A stretch of DNA of 64,000 nucleotides from CAXBCP01 sp963974055 (GTDB lineage: Bacteria; Pseudomonadota; Alphaproteobacteria; MPNO01; UBA830): assembly GCA_963974055.1 (NCBI GenBank), contig CAXBCP010000023.1, positions 15,172 to 79,171 on the forward strand. Direction: 5' to 3'. Shown here one piece after another: positions 1 through 6,815 of this stretch (positions are counted from its first letter, which is position 1; each line of letters begins with the position of its first letter). Both the position numbers and the translations under genes were made by a program. The notes under the pieces are model-generated. The model did no database searches and was not told the DNA's origin. It saw only the letters and a program-made list of their open reading frames with translations.

Positions 1-796
1 CGATATACCGTTGTATTCGCGGGCCGGTGAACGAAGCGTATTCCGCATTAAAGGGATGGGCGTCGGAAGCCGGATTGAATTCGTCCGGGGGTGCCGGACG
101 CCGCATGTTTGAGTTGAGAAATCCAAAACGGGCAATGCCTACCCTGCCTGTTTGGAGGTTGCGCTGCAGACGCTTCGGCAAATGTGGTGCGACTGATGGG
201 CTGCCGGATGCCTACCCCCGGCAGGTCGTCATGCGGACTGTCTGACGCCTACCCCGGACAGTCCCCAAAAAGGCGGCGGTTCAGCGTATCCGGACCGCCG
301 CCGCTTTTTTCCGTATATTGATATCGCAGCGATACCGGCGCGGTCCTGTAAGGGCCGGCACGGGGGCTTTTCAACTATCAGATTGAGACCTGGAGATTGG
401 CTGCCCTTCTTGAACACGTATAGAACCAATTGTCTCGCGCCGGAGGCTGAATTTCGCAGGCTCATTCAAGAAATTTCTAATCTCGACGCGGCGGCATAGC
501 GGAAATTCGGGCCATGCGCAGACAACGAACGTTTCGAGCCCGTCGACGCCGTTCGACGCTGCGCAGCGAATGACCGCTTCCGGGACAGCCCGACGAAAAA
601 CGTGTCAAGTCAGGGTGGAGTTTTGCCAAGGGGCTCTGACAAAGCAATCTTAAGCGTCCACACTGGACCTCTTGCGCGGGTCACTATGACCTTCGTTGGT
701 TTATCTCAAAGCACACAAAAGCTCCTTGCAGGTGGGTAGAGACACCACCTTGGAGAGGACACCGGGATGGGGTTGTAACATAAACATTCTCGCAGG
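1..796. other. Accessory stretch without a recognisable gene
   Basis: No reading frame here resembles a known family, and the short frames present lack convincing ribosome binding sites. Visible structure: the octamer GCCTACCC occurs three times (about 138, 211 and 247), and there is a strong hairpin with a T-run at 272-310. The rest, about 311-796, shows nothing I can name. The stretch is the 3' flank of the minus-strand helicase gene that ends at 797. Confidence 0.5.
272..310 (+). terminator. Rho-independent terminator-like hairpin
   Basis: A perfect 9-bp stem, GGCGGCGGT (272-280) with ACCGCCGCC (294-302), is followed by GC and six T residues (305-310). An A-run precedes the stem, so it might also work on the other strand. 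The gene it would terminate on the plus strand is not recognisable inside the window. Confidence 0.6.
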
Positions 797-3010
797 TTAC
801 TCGGGCCGAACGATCTTATGGTCGACCAGCGGTCCTTCAAGAATCTTGCTCACGCCGCTCCGCTCATTCGTAGTCGCGATCACGAGCTCCTGAGCGGCCC
901 TACTCGCCCCAAGATACACGCGGGAAATGTAGCGCCTTTTGGCACCGATCCCCATGCCATCAACCGACCAATCGGCGTCGTCTAGATTTACGAGAAACAC
1001 GGAATCAAACTGTAGTCCCGCCACGTATTCCGGCATGCTAAGGACGCATCTCTTCTTTGCGTATCTCAACTCTCGCATGTCATCGCGGGACACCACAGTG
1101 ACCACTTTGTCTTTGACCCTCGATGCCATCATGTACGTCTTGAAGCGCTCTTCGTTCATACAGAGGACTGCCACCTGCCGGCCGCCTCCATCCAAGGCGT
1201 TCGCTCTCCGGTTCGCCTCCTCCAAAACGCTATCGATCATTTCGATGTCGGTCTCGAACTCCCAGAGCTCTGGAACCGGCCCGCTTTCCCGGCTTGAATT
1301 GCCGGAGTATTCTCGAAATTCCCCCTCCAGATCCAGCGCAGGAAAGCTCGCATCCAGCCCGGCGAGCAGCTCGACGATTTCCGGCGTCGACCGGTATACT
1401 TTCTCAAGATCGACCTGTTCGGACGGCCCAATGCCAGGGTTGCGGAACCGCTTTCCGCCCACATTCAGGGCGTTGTCGGAGGTGCTCTGCTTCAGGTCGT
1501 AGGCCATGAGAAGCGGCCACTTCCCGTCTACGCGTGCCCGGGTTGCGAAAAGGTTGTGGAAAACCATCGCCTCAACCCGATTGAAGTAGTGATACTCGTC
1601 CACGAAAATGGCGTCGAACCCGACGGAATCGCGGAGTTGATCCCATTCGTGCAGGACGAGATATCTTTCGAAATCGGATATCATCTGGTCCATACTCAGG
1701 AAATTCTCGGCCCGAAGTGCTTGGCGGTATTTCTCGTGAAGTTCTAGAAGCAGCTTCCGATCAGCCTCGGTCTTGAGCTCCATCTGCCATCTCTCTCGTG
1801 TAGTCGTGACATACCGAGCGGCTTCAGTCGTTCCCTTCCGGATTTTCTCCGCATCGAGAATACACGCGAATTCGTTTCCGATTTCCTGAATTAGAGTGTC
1901 GGGCGGATCGTCATCATCGAAGATCTCCAGCAAACTCTCGCATTGTTTGCGGAGCGTAAGCACGAAACGCGGATGCAATCGGATTTCCTTGATCGCGTCG
2001 CGTATTAGCATTGCCTGTATCTCTCGGCCTTCCATTCCGTCTGAGGAGAGTGGGGTAAGGCCCTTTTTCTCGTAGCTTAGCAACTCGCGTGCAAGCTCGT
2101 AGAGCGTGCCGACCCAGAGCTTCGGCTTTCCGTCCACGGTCTGAAGAGACGCCCATCTCTCGGTGGGGTCGAGCGCGTGGAACGTTTGCCTGAGAACGTC
2201 GTGGGCCAGAGCGGAACTGTGCGTCAGGAACGCGAACCTCTTTTGGTTCTCGCCGTCAGCGTCCTCATAGAGGTCCCTCAAGCATTTTACGGCCATCGCC
2301 TGTGTCTTTCCTGTTCCTGCCGCGCCGCGCAGGCGCACAGGGGCGGAATAGTCTTTTTCGACGAATGCCAGCTGCTCTTTATTAAGCTTGTATTGGTACC
2401 ATTCTTGCAGCGTTCCGGACGAACTGAGGTCCAGCTTCTTGGGCATCAACAAGAGGATACCGTATTCTCCGACTGTCGATGTCCGTTCTTTGTCGTCCTT
2501 AACCAAGGCGTCAAGAAACCCTTCCTTGGCACGTTCGTAGACCGTATAGCTAATATTCAAACCATTGAAGCCCTGTGTTTCGGACGTCACTGCAAAAACG
2601 AAAAGGTTGGTGTTGTCGCCCTGCGGCGATTGGTCGAAGTGGAGCCGCGGCCCCCCCGGTCGCCTAGACGGCGCGGCATAGATCGAAAGGAGTGATCCCT
2701 CACGGTAGGGTTGCCACGCAATCGGCAATGAAATGTTGCGGTCGAATTGTCGCATCCCCACACGGGCGATGCGACTCAGAAGAGCAATCGAACTGATCTC
2801 CGGGCTGAAGATCACCGCGTCGGCGACCACGAAAGCGCTTGTTTCGTCGGCGTCGTCCGTAAGTATATATACGATATCATTTAGTTCGACCTTTCGAAGA
2901 CCCAAGGCATTGTCGGGAATATCGAAATTTTCGAACCAAGACTCGTCGATCAGCGCGGAATCAAGCGCAGAGAGAGCGGACCCGACAATAACAACCCCCT
3001 TATACGCCAT
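797..3010 (-). CDS. SF1 (UvrD/PcrA-like) DNA helicase with novel N-terminal region
   Basis: A 737-residue protein. Residues 1-220 match no family I recognise; a superfamily 1 helicase core follows. Walker A is GAAGTGKT near 229-236. Walker B/motif II is VDEYHYF near 470, an unusual DEYH in place of the common DEAQ/DEVQ. VYRSTPEI near 538 corresponds to motif IV. AGLQFDSVFLVNLDD near 664 looks like motif V, and YLGASRA near 699 looks like motif VI (compare YVALTRA). The start overlaps the upstream gene by 11 bp, so the two are translationally coupled. Location in accessory DNA next to an island rich in restriction genes suggests phage defence or DNA processing, but that is inference. It is not a canonical GajB, because no OLD-family GajA is adjacent. 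Confidence 0.8.
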   Translation of the reverse strand: MAYKGVVIVGSALSALDSALIDESWFENFDIPDNALGLRKVELNDIVYILTDDADETSAFVVADAVIFSPEISSIALLSRIARVGMRQFDRNISLPIAWQPYREGSLLSIYAAPSRRPGGPRLHFDQSPQGDNTNLFVFAVTSETQGFNGLNISYTVYERAKEGFLDALVKDDKERTSTVGEYGILLLMPKKLDLSSSGTLQEWYQYKLNKEQLAFVEKDYSAPVRLRGAAGTGKTQAMAVKCLRDLYEDADGENQKRFAFLTHSSALAHDVLRQTFHALDPTERWASLQTVDGKPKLWVGTLYELARELLSYEKKGLTPLSSDGMEGREIQAMLIRDAIKEIRLHPRFVLTLRKQCESLLEIFDDDDPPDTLIQEIGNEFACILDAEKIRKGTTEAARYVTTTRERWQMELKTEADRKLLLELHEKYRQALRAENFLSMDQMISDFERYLVLHEWDQLRDSVGFDAIFVDEYHYFNRVEAMVFHNLFATRARVDGKWPLLMAYDLKQSTSDNALNVGGKRFRNPGIGPSEQVDLEKVYRSTPEIVELLAGLDASFPALDLEGEFREYSGNSSRESGPVPELWEFETDIEMIDSVLEEANRRANALDGGGRQVAVLCMNEERFKTYMMASRVKDKVVTVVSRDDMRELRYAKKRCVLSMPEYVAGLQFDSVFLVNLDDADWSVDGMGIGAKRRYISRVYLGASRAAQELVIATTNERSGVSKILEGPLVDHKIVRPE

Positions 3011-3857
3011 TATTAGCTACCTCCGAGTTCTTTTGGTCGACCAGCAGTTGGGCCGCCACCCGGCATTCTTCCTCAAATGCTCGCGGCGACCCTATCCGCG
3101 AGAAAAGAAAGGCCATCTTCTGCACTATCTGGTACCTCAGTCCATCGGAGAACCGACCGACCCTGTAGAAAGCGTGTGGTTGATCGTGAATTCTGATCTC
3201 TGCTATCGATCGAAATACTTCGGTTTCGGGGACGCCGGAGATGTCGCGCAGCCGGACGACGAACCCTTCAGATTTGCTTCCTGGGATGCCGGGGACGAAC
3301 ACGTAATCAGCGAAGCCGCCCGGCTGCTCCAAGCAGCGTCGCGCCTCGTCTAGAATCTTTTCTCGCTTCTGCGAAAATGTCTCCGCGCATTTCAAGAGAT
3401 CCGAAAGCCCCTCACTGTCGCCGTTCGAACACAAAGCCGCGTTGATAGCGGTGATCCTCGCGCGCAGCTTGACGTCTTCCACACCGATGGTATCGATAAT
3501 CTGGTCGGCGCCCTCTTCCTGCATCCACTGCAACAGATCCGCAGTCTCCAGAAGGCGCAAACTAGCATCTTTACTCTTCAAGAGTGAATTCAACTGTTCG
3601 CAGATGGGGCCGAGTTGCTTTTGTACCAACTTGTCAAGTTGCTCCTTTGCCCAATAGCGCTCGATGAACCTGTCCGCGGGAATGATCTCCATCCAGGAGA
3701 TCAGGCTAGAGTTCTTTTTTTGTTCGATGTCGCAATCGGCGTTCAGGATGAAGCCCCATTGAAACTGCTCCTCATTGTCTATTGGGACCGCACGGCGAAT
3801 GATGTCGCCCTGCATGAAGTTCTCGTCCTCGGAGACCTCCTGAAGATGGTCAGCCAT
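3000..3857 (-). CDS. Unknown protein coupled to SF1 helicase (NADCDI motif)
   Basis: I do not recognise this 285-residue protein. The start at 3857 is preferred over 3878 because AGGAGGGG lies 7 bases upstream of it. The N-terminal part reads QGDIIRRAVPI and then GFILNADCDIEQKKN (about residues 40-49). A buried hydrophobic strand followed by a Cys-Asp pair looks like a conserved active-site or metal-site motif. Residues 80-200 are helical and charged. It shares an 11-bp overlap with the helicase downstream, so the pair forms an operon and probably one functional unit. No signal peptide or membrane segment is visible. Confidence 0.6.
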   Translation of the reverse strand: MADHLQEVSEDENFMQGDIIRRAVPIDNEEQFQWGFILNADCDIEQKKNSSLISWMEIIPADRFIERYWAKEQLDKLVQKQLGPICEQLNSLLKSKDASLRLLETADLLQWMQEEGADQIIDTIGVEDVKLRARITAINAALCSNGDSEGLSDLLKCAETFSQKREKILDEARRCLEQPGGFADYVFVPGIPGSKSEGFVVRLRDISGVPETEVFRSIAEIRIHDQPHAFYRVGRFSDGLRYQIVQKMAFLFSRIGSPRAFEEECRVAAQLLVDQKNSEVANNGV

Positions 3858-3914
3858 CAGGACACCCCTCCTCGGCATAGAGCAACAAACAAGGTCGGGT
3901 CCTGCCGAATCCTA

Positions 3915-4638
3915 CCGACTTGAATCGGCAAGATGTCGGGGCGCGACGTACTTGGCAGTAGCGGTGGTGACCACTCGGATTATGCATTAGATTCGGCATT
4001 TAGTTGTGCGGCTTTTGCCAAGTTAGTGCTTCCAATACGTAGCCTCGCCGATGGCACCACGCTTGGCAACCCGGTGTGTATCGGCCTAGTTGGGACTAAG
4101 AGCCTTACTTCTACAGTCGGAAATGGTTCACTTGGCACAGACAATCGATTTCTGGGCAGGGTTTGTGTCCGGGATCAACCTTATAGCTTTCGGCACGACA
4201 GCCAAAGTCGAGTTTCGGCGATTGGTGAAGGCGTTGTCCGTCGTTTTGCCCGCTGGCGAGAAGTCCAGCGCAACGCTTTTCTGATAGGCTTGCAGTTCCA
4301 GGGCCCGCGAGAGGAAATCGCTGCCCTGATCGACATGGATCGTTTTCGGATAAAGTACGCCAGATAAACCGATCAAACGAGGTTGGGGGCAGCCAAGGCT
4401 CTGGGAGGCGTTACGACAGGGTCGAGGGGATGGCGACCTCTTCGGCCGGAGATCGAGCCTGAACTCAACACAGAAATGCGGGGATGGGGCGATACTGCCC
4501 GGAAAGGTCTTCCAATTAACAAGCCTCATCTCGATCGGTGTCAGGGGCAATACCACTGGATCGTGAGAGTTTCTGGGTATCTGTAACAAAAAAGTGGCCC
4601 AGATTTAGGGAGGAAGTACCCATTTCCGACTTGAATCG
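3915..4638. repeat. 13-bp direct repeats bracketing an IS remnant
   Basis: CCGACTTGAATCG occurs at 3915-3927 and again at 4626-4638, in the same orientation, on either side of the decayed IS3-type transposase segment. The copies are identical over 13 bases. IS3-family target duplications are normally 3-5 bp, so this may be an attachment-type duplication, a recombination scar or chance. Confidence 0.45.
4128..4370 (-). pseudogene. IS3-family transposase (rve/DDE domain) remnant
   Basis: On the minus strand, codons at about 4352-4227 read as PKTIHVDQGSDF, then ALELQAYQKSVALDF and GKTTDNAF. This is the typical IS3 OrfB block around the second catalytic Asp, where the usual form is PKTIRVDQGSEF...GKPTDNAF. 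Similarity is lost immediately after NAF: the third catalytic residue, normally Glu in NAFIEAFN, is absent, and a stop follows at 4128. Nothing upstream of 4370 resembles the N-terminal half or OrfA. This is a short dead fragment showing past IS activity. Confidence 0.75.
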
Positions 4639-4687
4639 CCGTCTCCGGATCCAGATGCAGCACCCAGCCCTGCGCCTCGTTTTGGTC
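4371..4687. other. Non-coding/degenerate stretch upstream of the XRE regulator
   Basis: No gene is visible. The region carries the second 13-bp repeat (4626-4638) and leads into the promoter region of the XRE gene. Two overlapping weak frames exist, but neither has a recognisable product or good initiation signals. Confidence 0.4.
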
Positions 4688-4746
4688 ATTGTTTAGTAAT
4701 CGCTATACGATTCGGGGTTGTTAAGTGTAAAGTGCTTTCTAAACAA
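4688..4746 (+). promoter_or_regulatory. Promoter/operator region of the XRE-ImmA operon
   Basis: ATTGTTTAGTA (4688-4698) is repeated in inverted form as CTAAACAA (4739-4746), with a related half-site TTGTTAAGTGT at 4718-4728. TTGTTTAG is exactly the half-site of the 52-bp palindrome at the recombinase start (19719-19770). TTGTTAAGTGT recurs exactly at 5958-5968. The XRE gene starts 18 bp downstream with GGAGTGAGGG as ribosome binding site, so autoregulation is likely. That XRE is the binding protein is inference. Confidence 0.55.
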
Positions 4747-4764
4747 AAACTGGAGTGAGGGACC

Positions 4765-5121
4765 ATGACTGACGTTAGCGAGAGATTCGGCGCGTACATA
4801 CGGGAAAAACGGGAAGAAAAGGGGATCAGTTTGCGGGATATGGCGAGGCAGATCTCGGCGAGTCCCACATTTGTATCGAAGGTGGAAACTGAGGACTGGA
4901 AGCCTGGCGAGGAAAAGCTGCGAAAGATAGCTCACGTCATCGAGTGCGATGAGGAGGAACTGATTGCGATGGCAGGGCGCGTGCCGTCAGAACTCTCAGA
5001 TATCATCAAGCAGCACGCACATCGTCATGAACTTTCGGCATTGCTGCGGACGACACAGGGAATGTCCGCAGAAGAACTTGGAAAGCTGGTTGAGCAGGCG
5101 AAGAAAGCAAAAATGGATTGA
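4765..5121 (+). CDS. XRE-family helix-turn-helix regulator
   Basis: A 118-residue protein. A lambda-repressor-type HTH occupies about residues 8-60 (REKREEKGISLRDMARQIS, then SPTFVSKVE as recognition helix, then LRKIAHVIE). The C-terminal half is a charged helical tail, possibly for dimerisation. It is followed after 51 bp by an ImmA/IrrE-type metallopeptidase, the pairing seen in ICEBs1 (ImmR-ImmA) and related mobile elements, where the protease inactivates the repressor to trigger excision. Shared half-sites at its own promoter and at the recombinase start fit a role as the element's master repressor; this is inference. Confidence 0.85.
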   Translation: MTDVSERFGAYIREKREEKGISLRDMARQISASPTFVSKVETEDWKPGEEKLRKIAHVIECDEEELIAMAGRVPSELSDIIKQHAHRHELSALLRTTQGMSAEELGKLVEQAKKAKMD

Positions 5122-5172
5122 TTGCCTGCGAAAGTGGGCGCCCCCCGAAGATGAAAATGAGGATAACGAAAT

Positions 5173-5940
5173 ATGTCGATTAAGGTCAGGTATCTCTCCA
5201 AGGACGAGATCGAACTGGAGGCGGAGCTGCTGCTCGCGCAATACGCGGAGACGATCGGTGGCCCCGTGAAGCTGCCTGTCCCGGTCGACGAAATAACAAA
5301 ATATCATCTTGCGCTCCAATTAGAATTTGCCGATCTCCACGATGTTCTCGATGTTCCCAGGCAGCGCAATACGCCCGATATTCTGGGGGCAATTTGGGTC
5401 GATAAGGAAGTTATCCTGATCGACGAAATGCTCGATCCGAATGGTTACCCCTCCATGGCGGGACGCTACCGTTTCAGCGTGGCGCACGAAATCGGTCACT
5501 GGTGCCTTCACCGGGACTATGTTTCAAAGGATACCAGACAAGCTGCACTGTTCGACGCCCCGTCAGAACCGACGGTAATCTGCCGCTCCGGACTAACGAG
5601 AGAGCCGATTGAATGGCAGGCGGATAAATATGCATCCTGTTTGCTGATGCCGCGTCTCAAAGTGCGGGAGATGTGGCAAGAGCGTTTCAACAGCAAGCGC
5701 CCCTTGCTGCTTTCGTCCCTGAAACCGAATGTCGATGTGATGATGCGCGCGCACAATTTGATGTGCGGGCAGGGCAAATCTGAGGTCGCCGCTGTCAATG
5801 ATGCACTTTTCGAGGAGGTCTCGAAACCGATTGCCCGACGCTTCGGCGTTTCGCCGTCGGCAATGCGGATACGGTTGGAAGAACTCGGTTTATTGCTGCG
5901 CGAGGCGCCAAAGCAGTCCGCATTAACGGATAGTTTTTGA
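5173..5940 (+). CDS. ImmA/IrrE-family metallo-endopeptidase
   Basis: A 255-residue protein. The zinc-binding motif HEIGH lies at about 105-109 within FSVAHEIGHWCLHRD, and a probable third ligand Glu lies in EWQADKYASCLLMP near 152. This is the layout of the ImmA/IrrE family (formerly DUF955). The C-terminal 60 residues (RRFGVSPSAMRIRLEELGLL) look like a small winged/HTH-like segment common in this family. The partner and likely substrate is the XRE protein encoded just upstream. Cleavage would relieve repression of element genes under stress; that mechanism is known for ICEBs1 and inferred here. Confidence 0.88.
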   Translation: MSIKVRYLSKDEIELEAELLLAQYAETIGGPVKLPVPVDEITKYHLALQLEFADLHDVLDVPRQRNTPDILGAIWVDKEVILIDEMLDPNGYPSMAGRYRFSVAHEIGHWCLHRDYVSKDTRQAALFDAPSEPTVICRSGLTREPIEWQADKYASCLLMPRLKVREMWQERFNSKRPLLLSSLKPNVDVMMRAHNLMCGQGKSEVAAVNDALFEEVSKPIARRFGVSPSAMRIRLEELGLLLREAPKQSALTDSF

Positions 5941-5957
5941 CTCTTTTTTTGGAAGGA

Positions 5958-5968
5958 TTGTTAAGTGT
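5958..5968 (+). promoter_or_regulatory. Repeat of the XRE-promoter half-site
   Basis: TTGTTAAGTGT is an exact copy of the 11-mer at 4718-4728 upstream of the XRE gene. Here it overlaps the GTG start codon (5965) of the next gene, with GGAAGG just upstream. Binding of a repressor would block initiation or transcription of the replication module. The sharing is seen directly; function is inferred. Confidence 0.4.
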
Positions 5969-6231
5969 CAACTGAACGATACGCGCAAGCATCACCTCAG
6001 GCATGTGTCGCGTTTGAGACGTCAGATTTCTATCTGGCCTGTTTCTTGCGCTGTTCAGGATATGCGTTGCTTGATCTCCGGCCAGCAGGTCGTCGAAAGA
6101 TATTTGTGTTTAAGGATAGCCCCGAGCGCCCGACCGATGTGCTGTCCTTCTACGGCGACAACACAACCGTCCCGCCGCTCGCATTCTCTTCCACCATCAA
6201 AGACATGAAGGCGCTGTTATACAATGGATAA
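5965..6231 (+). CDS. DUF5659-like small protein
   Basis: An 88-residue protein starting at GTG with GGAAGG 6-7 bases upstream. Residues about 16-50 (FETSDFYLACFLRCSGYALLD followed by KIFVFKD) resemble DUF5659, a short domain common in phages and integrative elements. It contains no obvious catalytic residues. It is the first gene of a tightly packed run that extends to the primase, and its stop overlaps the next start by 8 bp. The family is of unknown function; the assignment is by pattern only. Confidence 0.6.
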   Translation: MSTERYAQASPQACVAFETSDFYLACFLRCSGYALLDLRPAGRRKIFVFKDSPERPTDVLSFYGDNTTVPPLAFSSTIKDMKALLYNG

Positions 6232-6445
6232 CCATCAGATCATCGAACCGAATAACCACGCCTGCGGCCCGCAGGCTCGCGAAGCTATCGACCGCCTGAT
6301 CGAAGTAGTCTTGGACGGATTGCGGCACGGACATTTTCACTGCGCGATTTCGAGTGGAGTCGGAAAGGGCAACCGTCGCGAACTCGTGATTGAGGCAGGT
6401 AAGAGCCACAAGTTTGTTATCCCCGAGAATGAGCTGCGGGGCTGA
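6224..6445 (+). CDS. Small hypothetical element protein
   Basis: A 73-residue soluble protein. The start overlaps the preceding stop by 8 bp, which argues that it is real and coupled. The middle (REAIDRLIEVVLDGLRHGHFHCAIS) is an amphipathic helix; the C-terminal half (GNRRELVIEAGKSHKFVIPENEL) is predicted strand. I recognise no family. It sits between the DUF5659-like gene and the small gene preceding the primase. Confidence 0.5.
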   Translation: MDNHQIIEPNNHACGPQAREAIDRLIEVVLDGLRHGHFHCAISSGVGKGNRRELVIEAGKSHKFVIPENELRG

Positions 6446-6569
6446 CAGCGCGAACGAACGGCGATCCCTGGGATTGGGACGCCGAACATGCAAATGACAA
6501 TACGATCCAGCGTTATCGGTGGGAATCCGAGGCCGGAGATCAGAGGCACGGAGCGGCGAAGAGCCGGCC

Positions 6570-6815
6570 GTGAGATCTTCGGTGAAAGCTGCAAACGACA
6601 ATCAGAATGACGACCAGATCGAACGAACCCGTGAGGTATGGCAACCGCGCGTCGGGCGCGACCTGAGCCGCGACGAGGCACAACAGATTGCTGCCAACGT
6701 TACTGGCTTTTTCTCTGTCCTGGCCGAGTGGTCACGGGCCGAACTGCCGATGCCCGCGAACGATAATTCCAACGGGTTACCTCCTGACGACAAGGGGGTG
6801 CGCCATGACCGTTGA
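6570..6815 (+). CDS. Small acidic element protein preceding the primase
   Basis: About 81 residues if the GTG at 6570 is used; GTG codons at 6519 and 6582 are alternatives and none has a strong Shine-Dalgarno. The core REVWQPRVGRDLSRDEAQQIAANVTGFFSVLAEW is typical of short proteins found beside RepB-like primases in alphaproteobacterial islands, usually with ANDN repeats at both ends, also seen here. The stop overlaps the primase start by 11 bp. Function is unknown; a link to element replication is inferred from position. Confidence 0.55.
   Translation: MRSSVKAANDNQNDDQIERTREVWQPRVGRDLSRDEAQQIAANVTGFFSVLAEWSRAELPMPANDNSNGLPPDDKGVRHDR

Noticed and set aside
3933..4367. Plus-strand open frame of 144 codons
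   Set aside because: It runs antisense through the IS3 transposase remnant, has no recognisable product and poor initiation signals.
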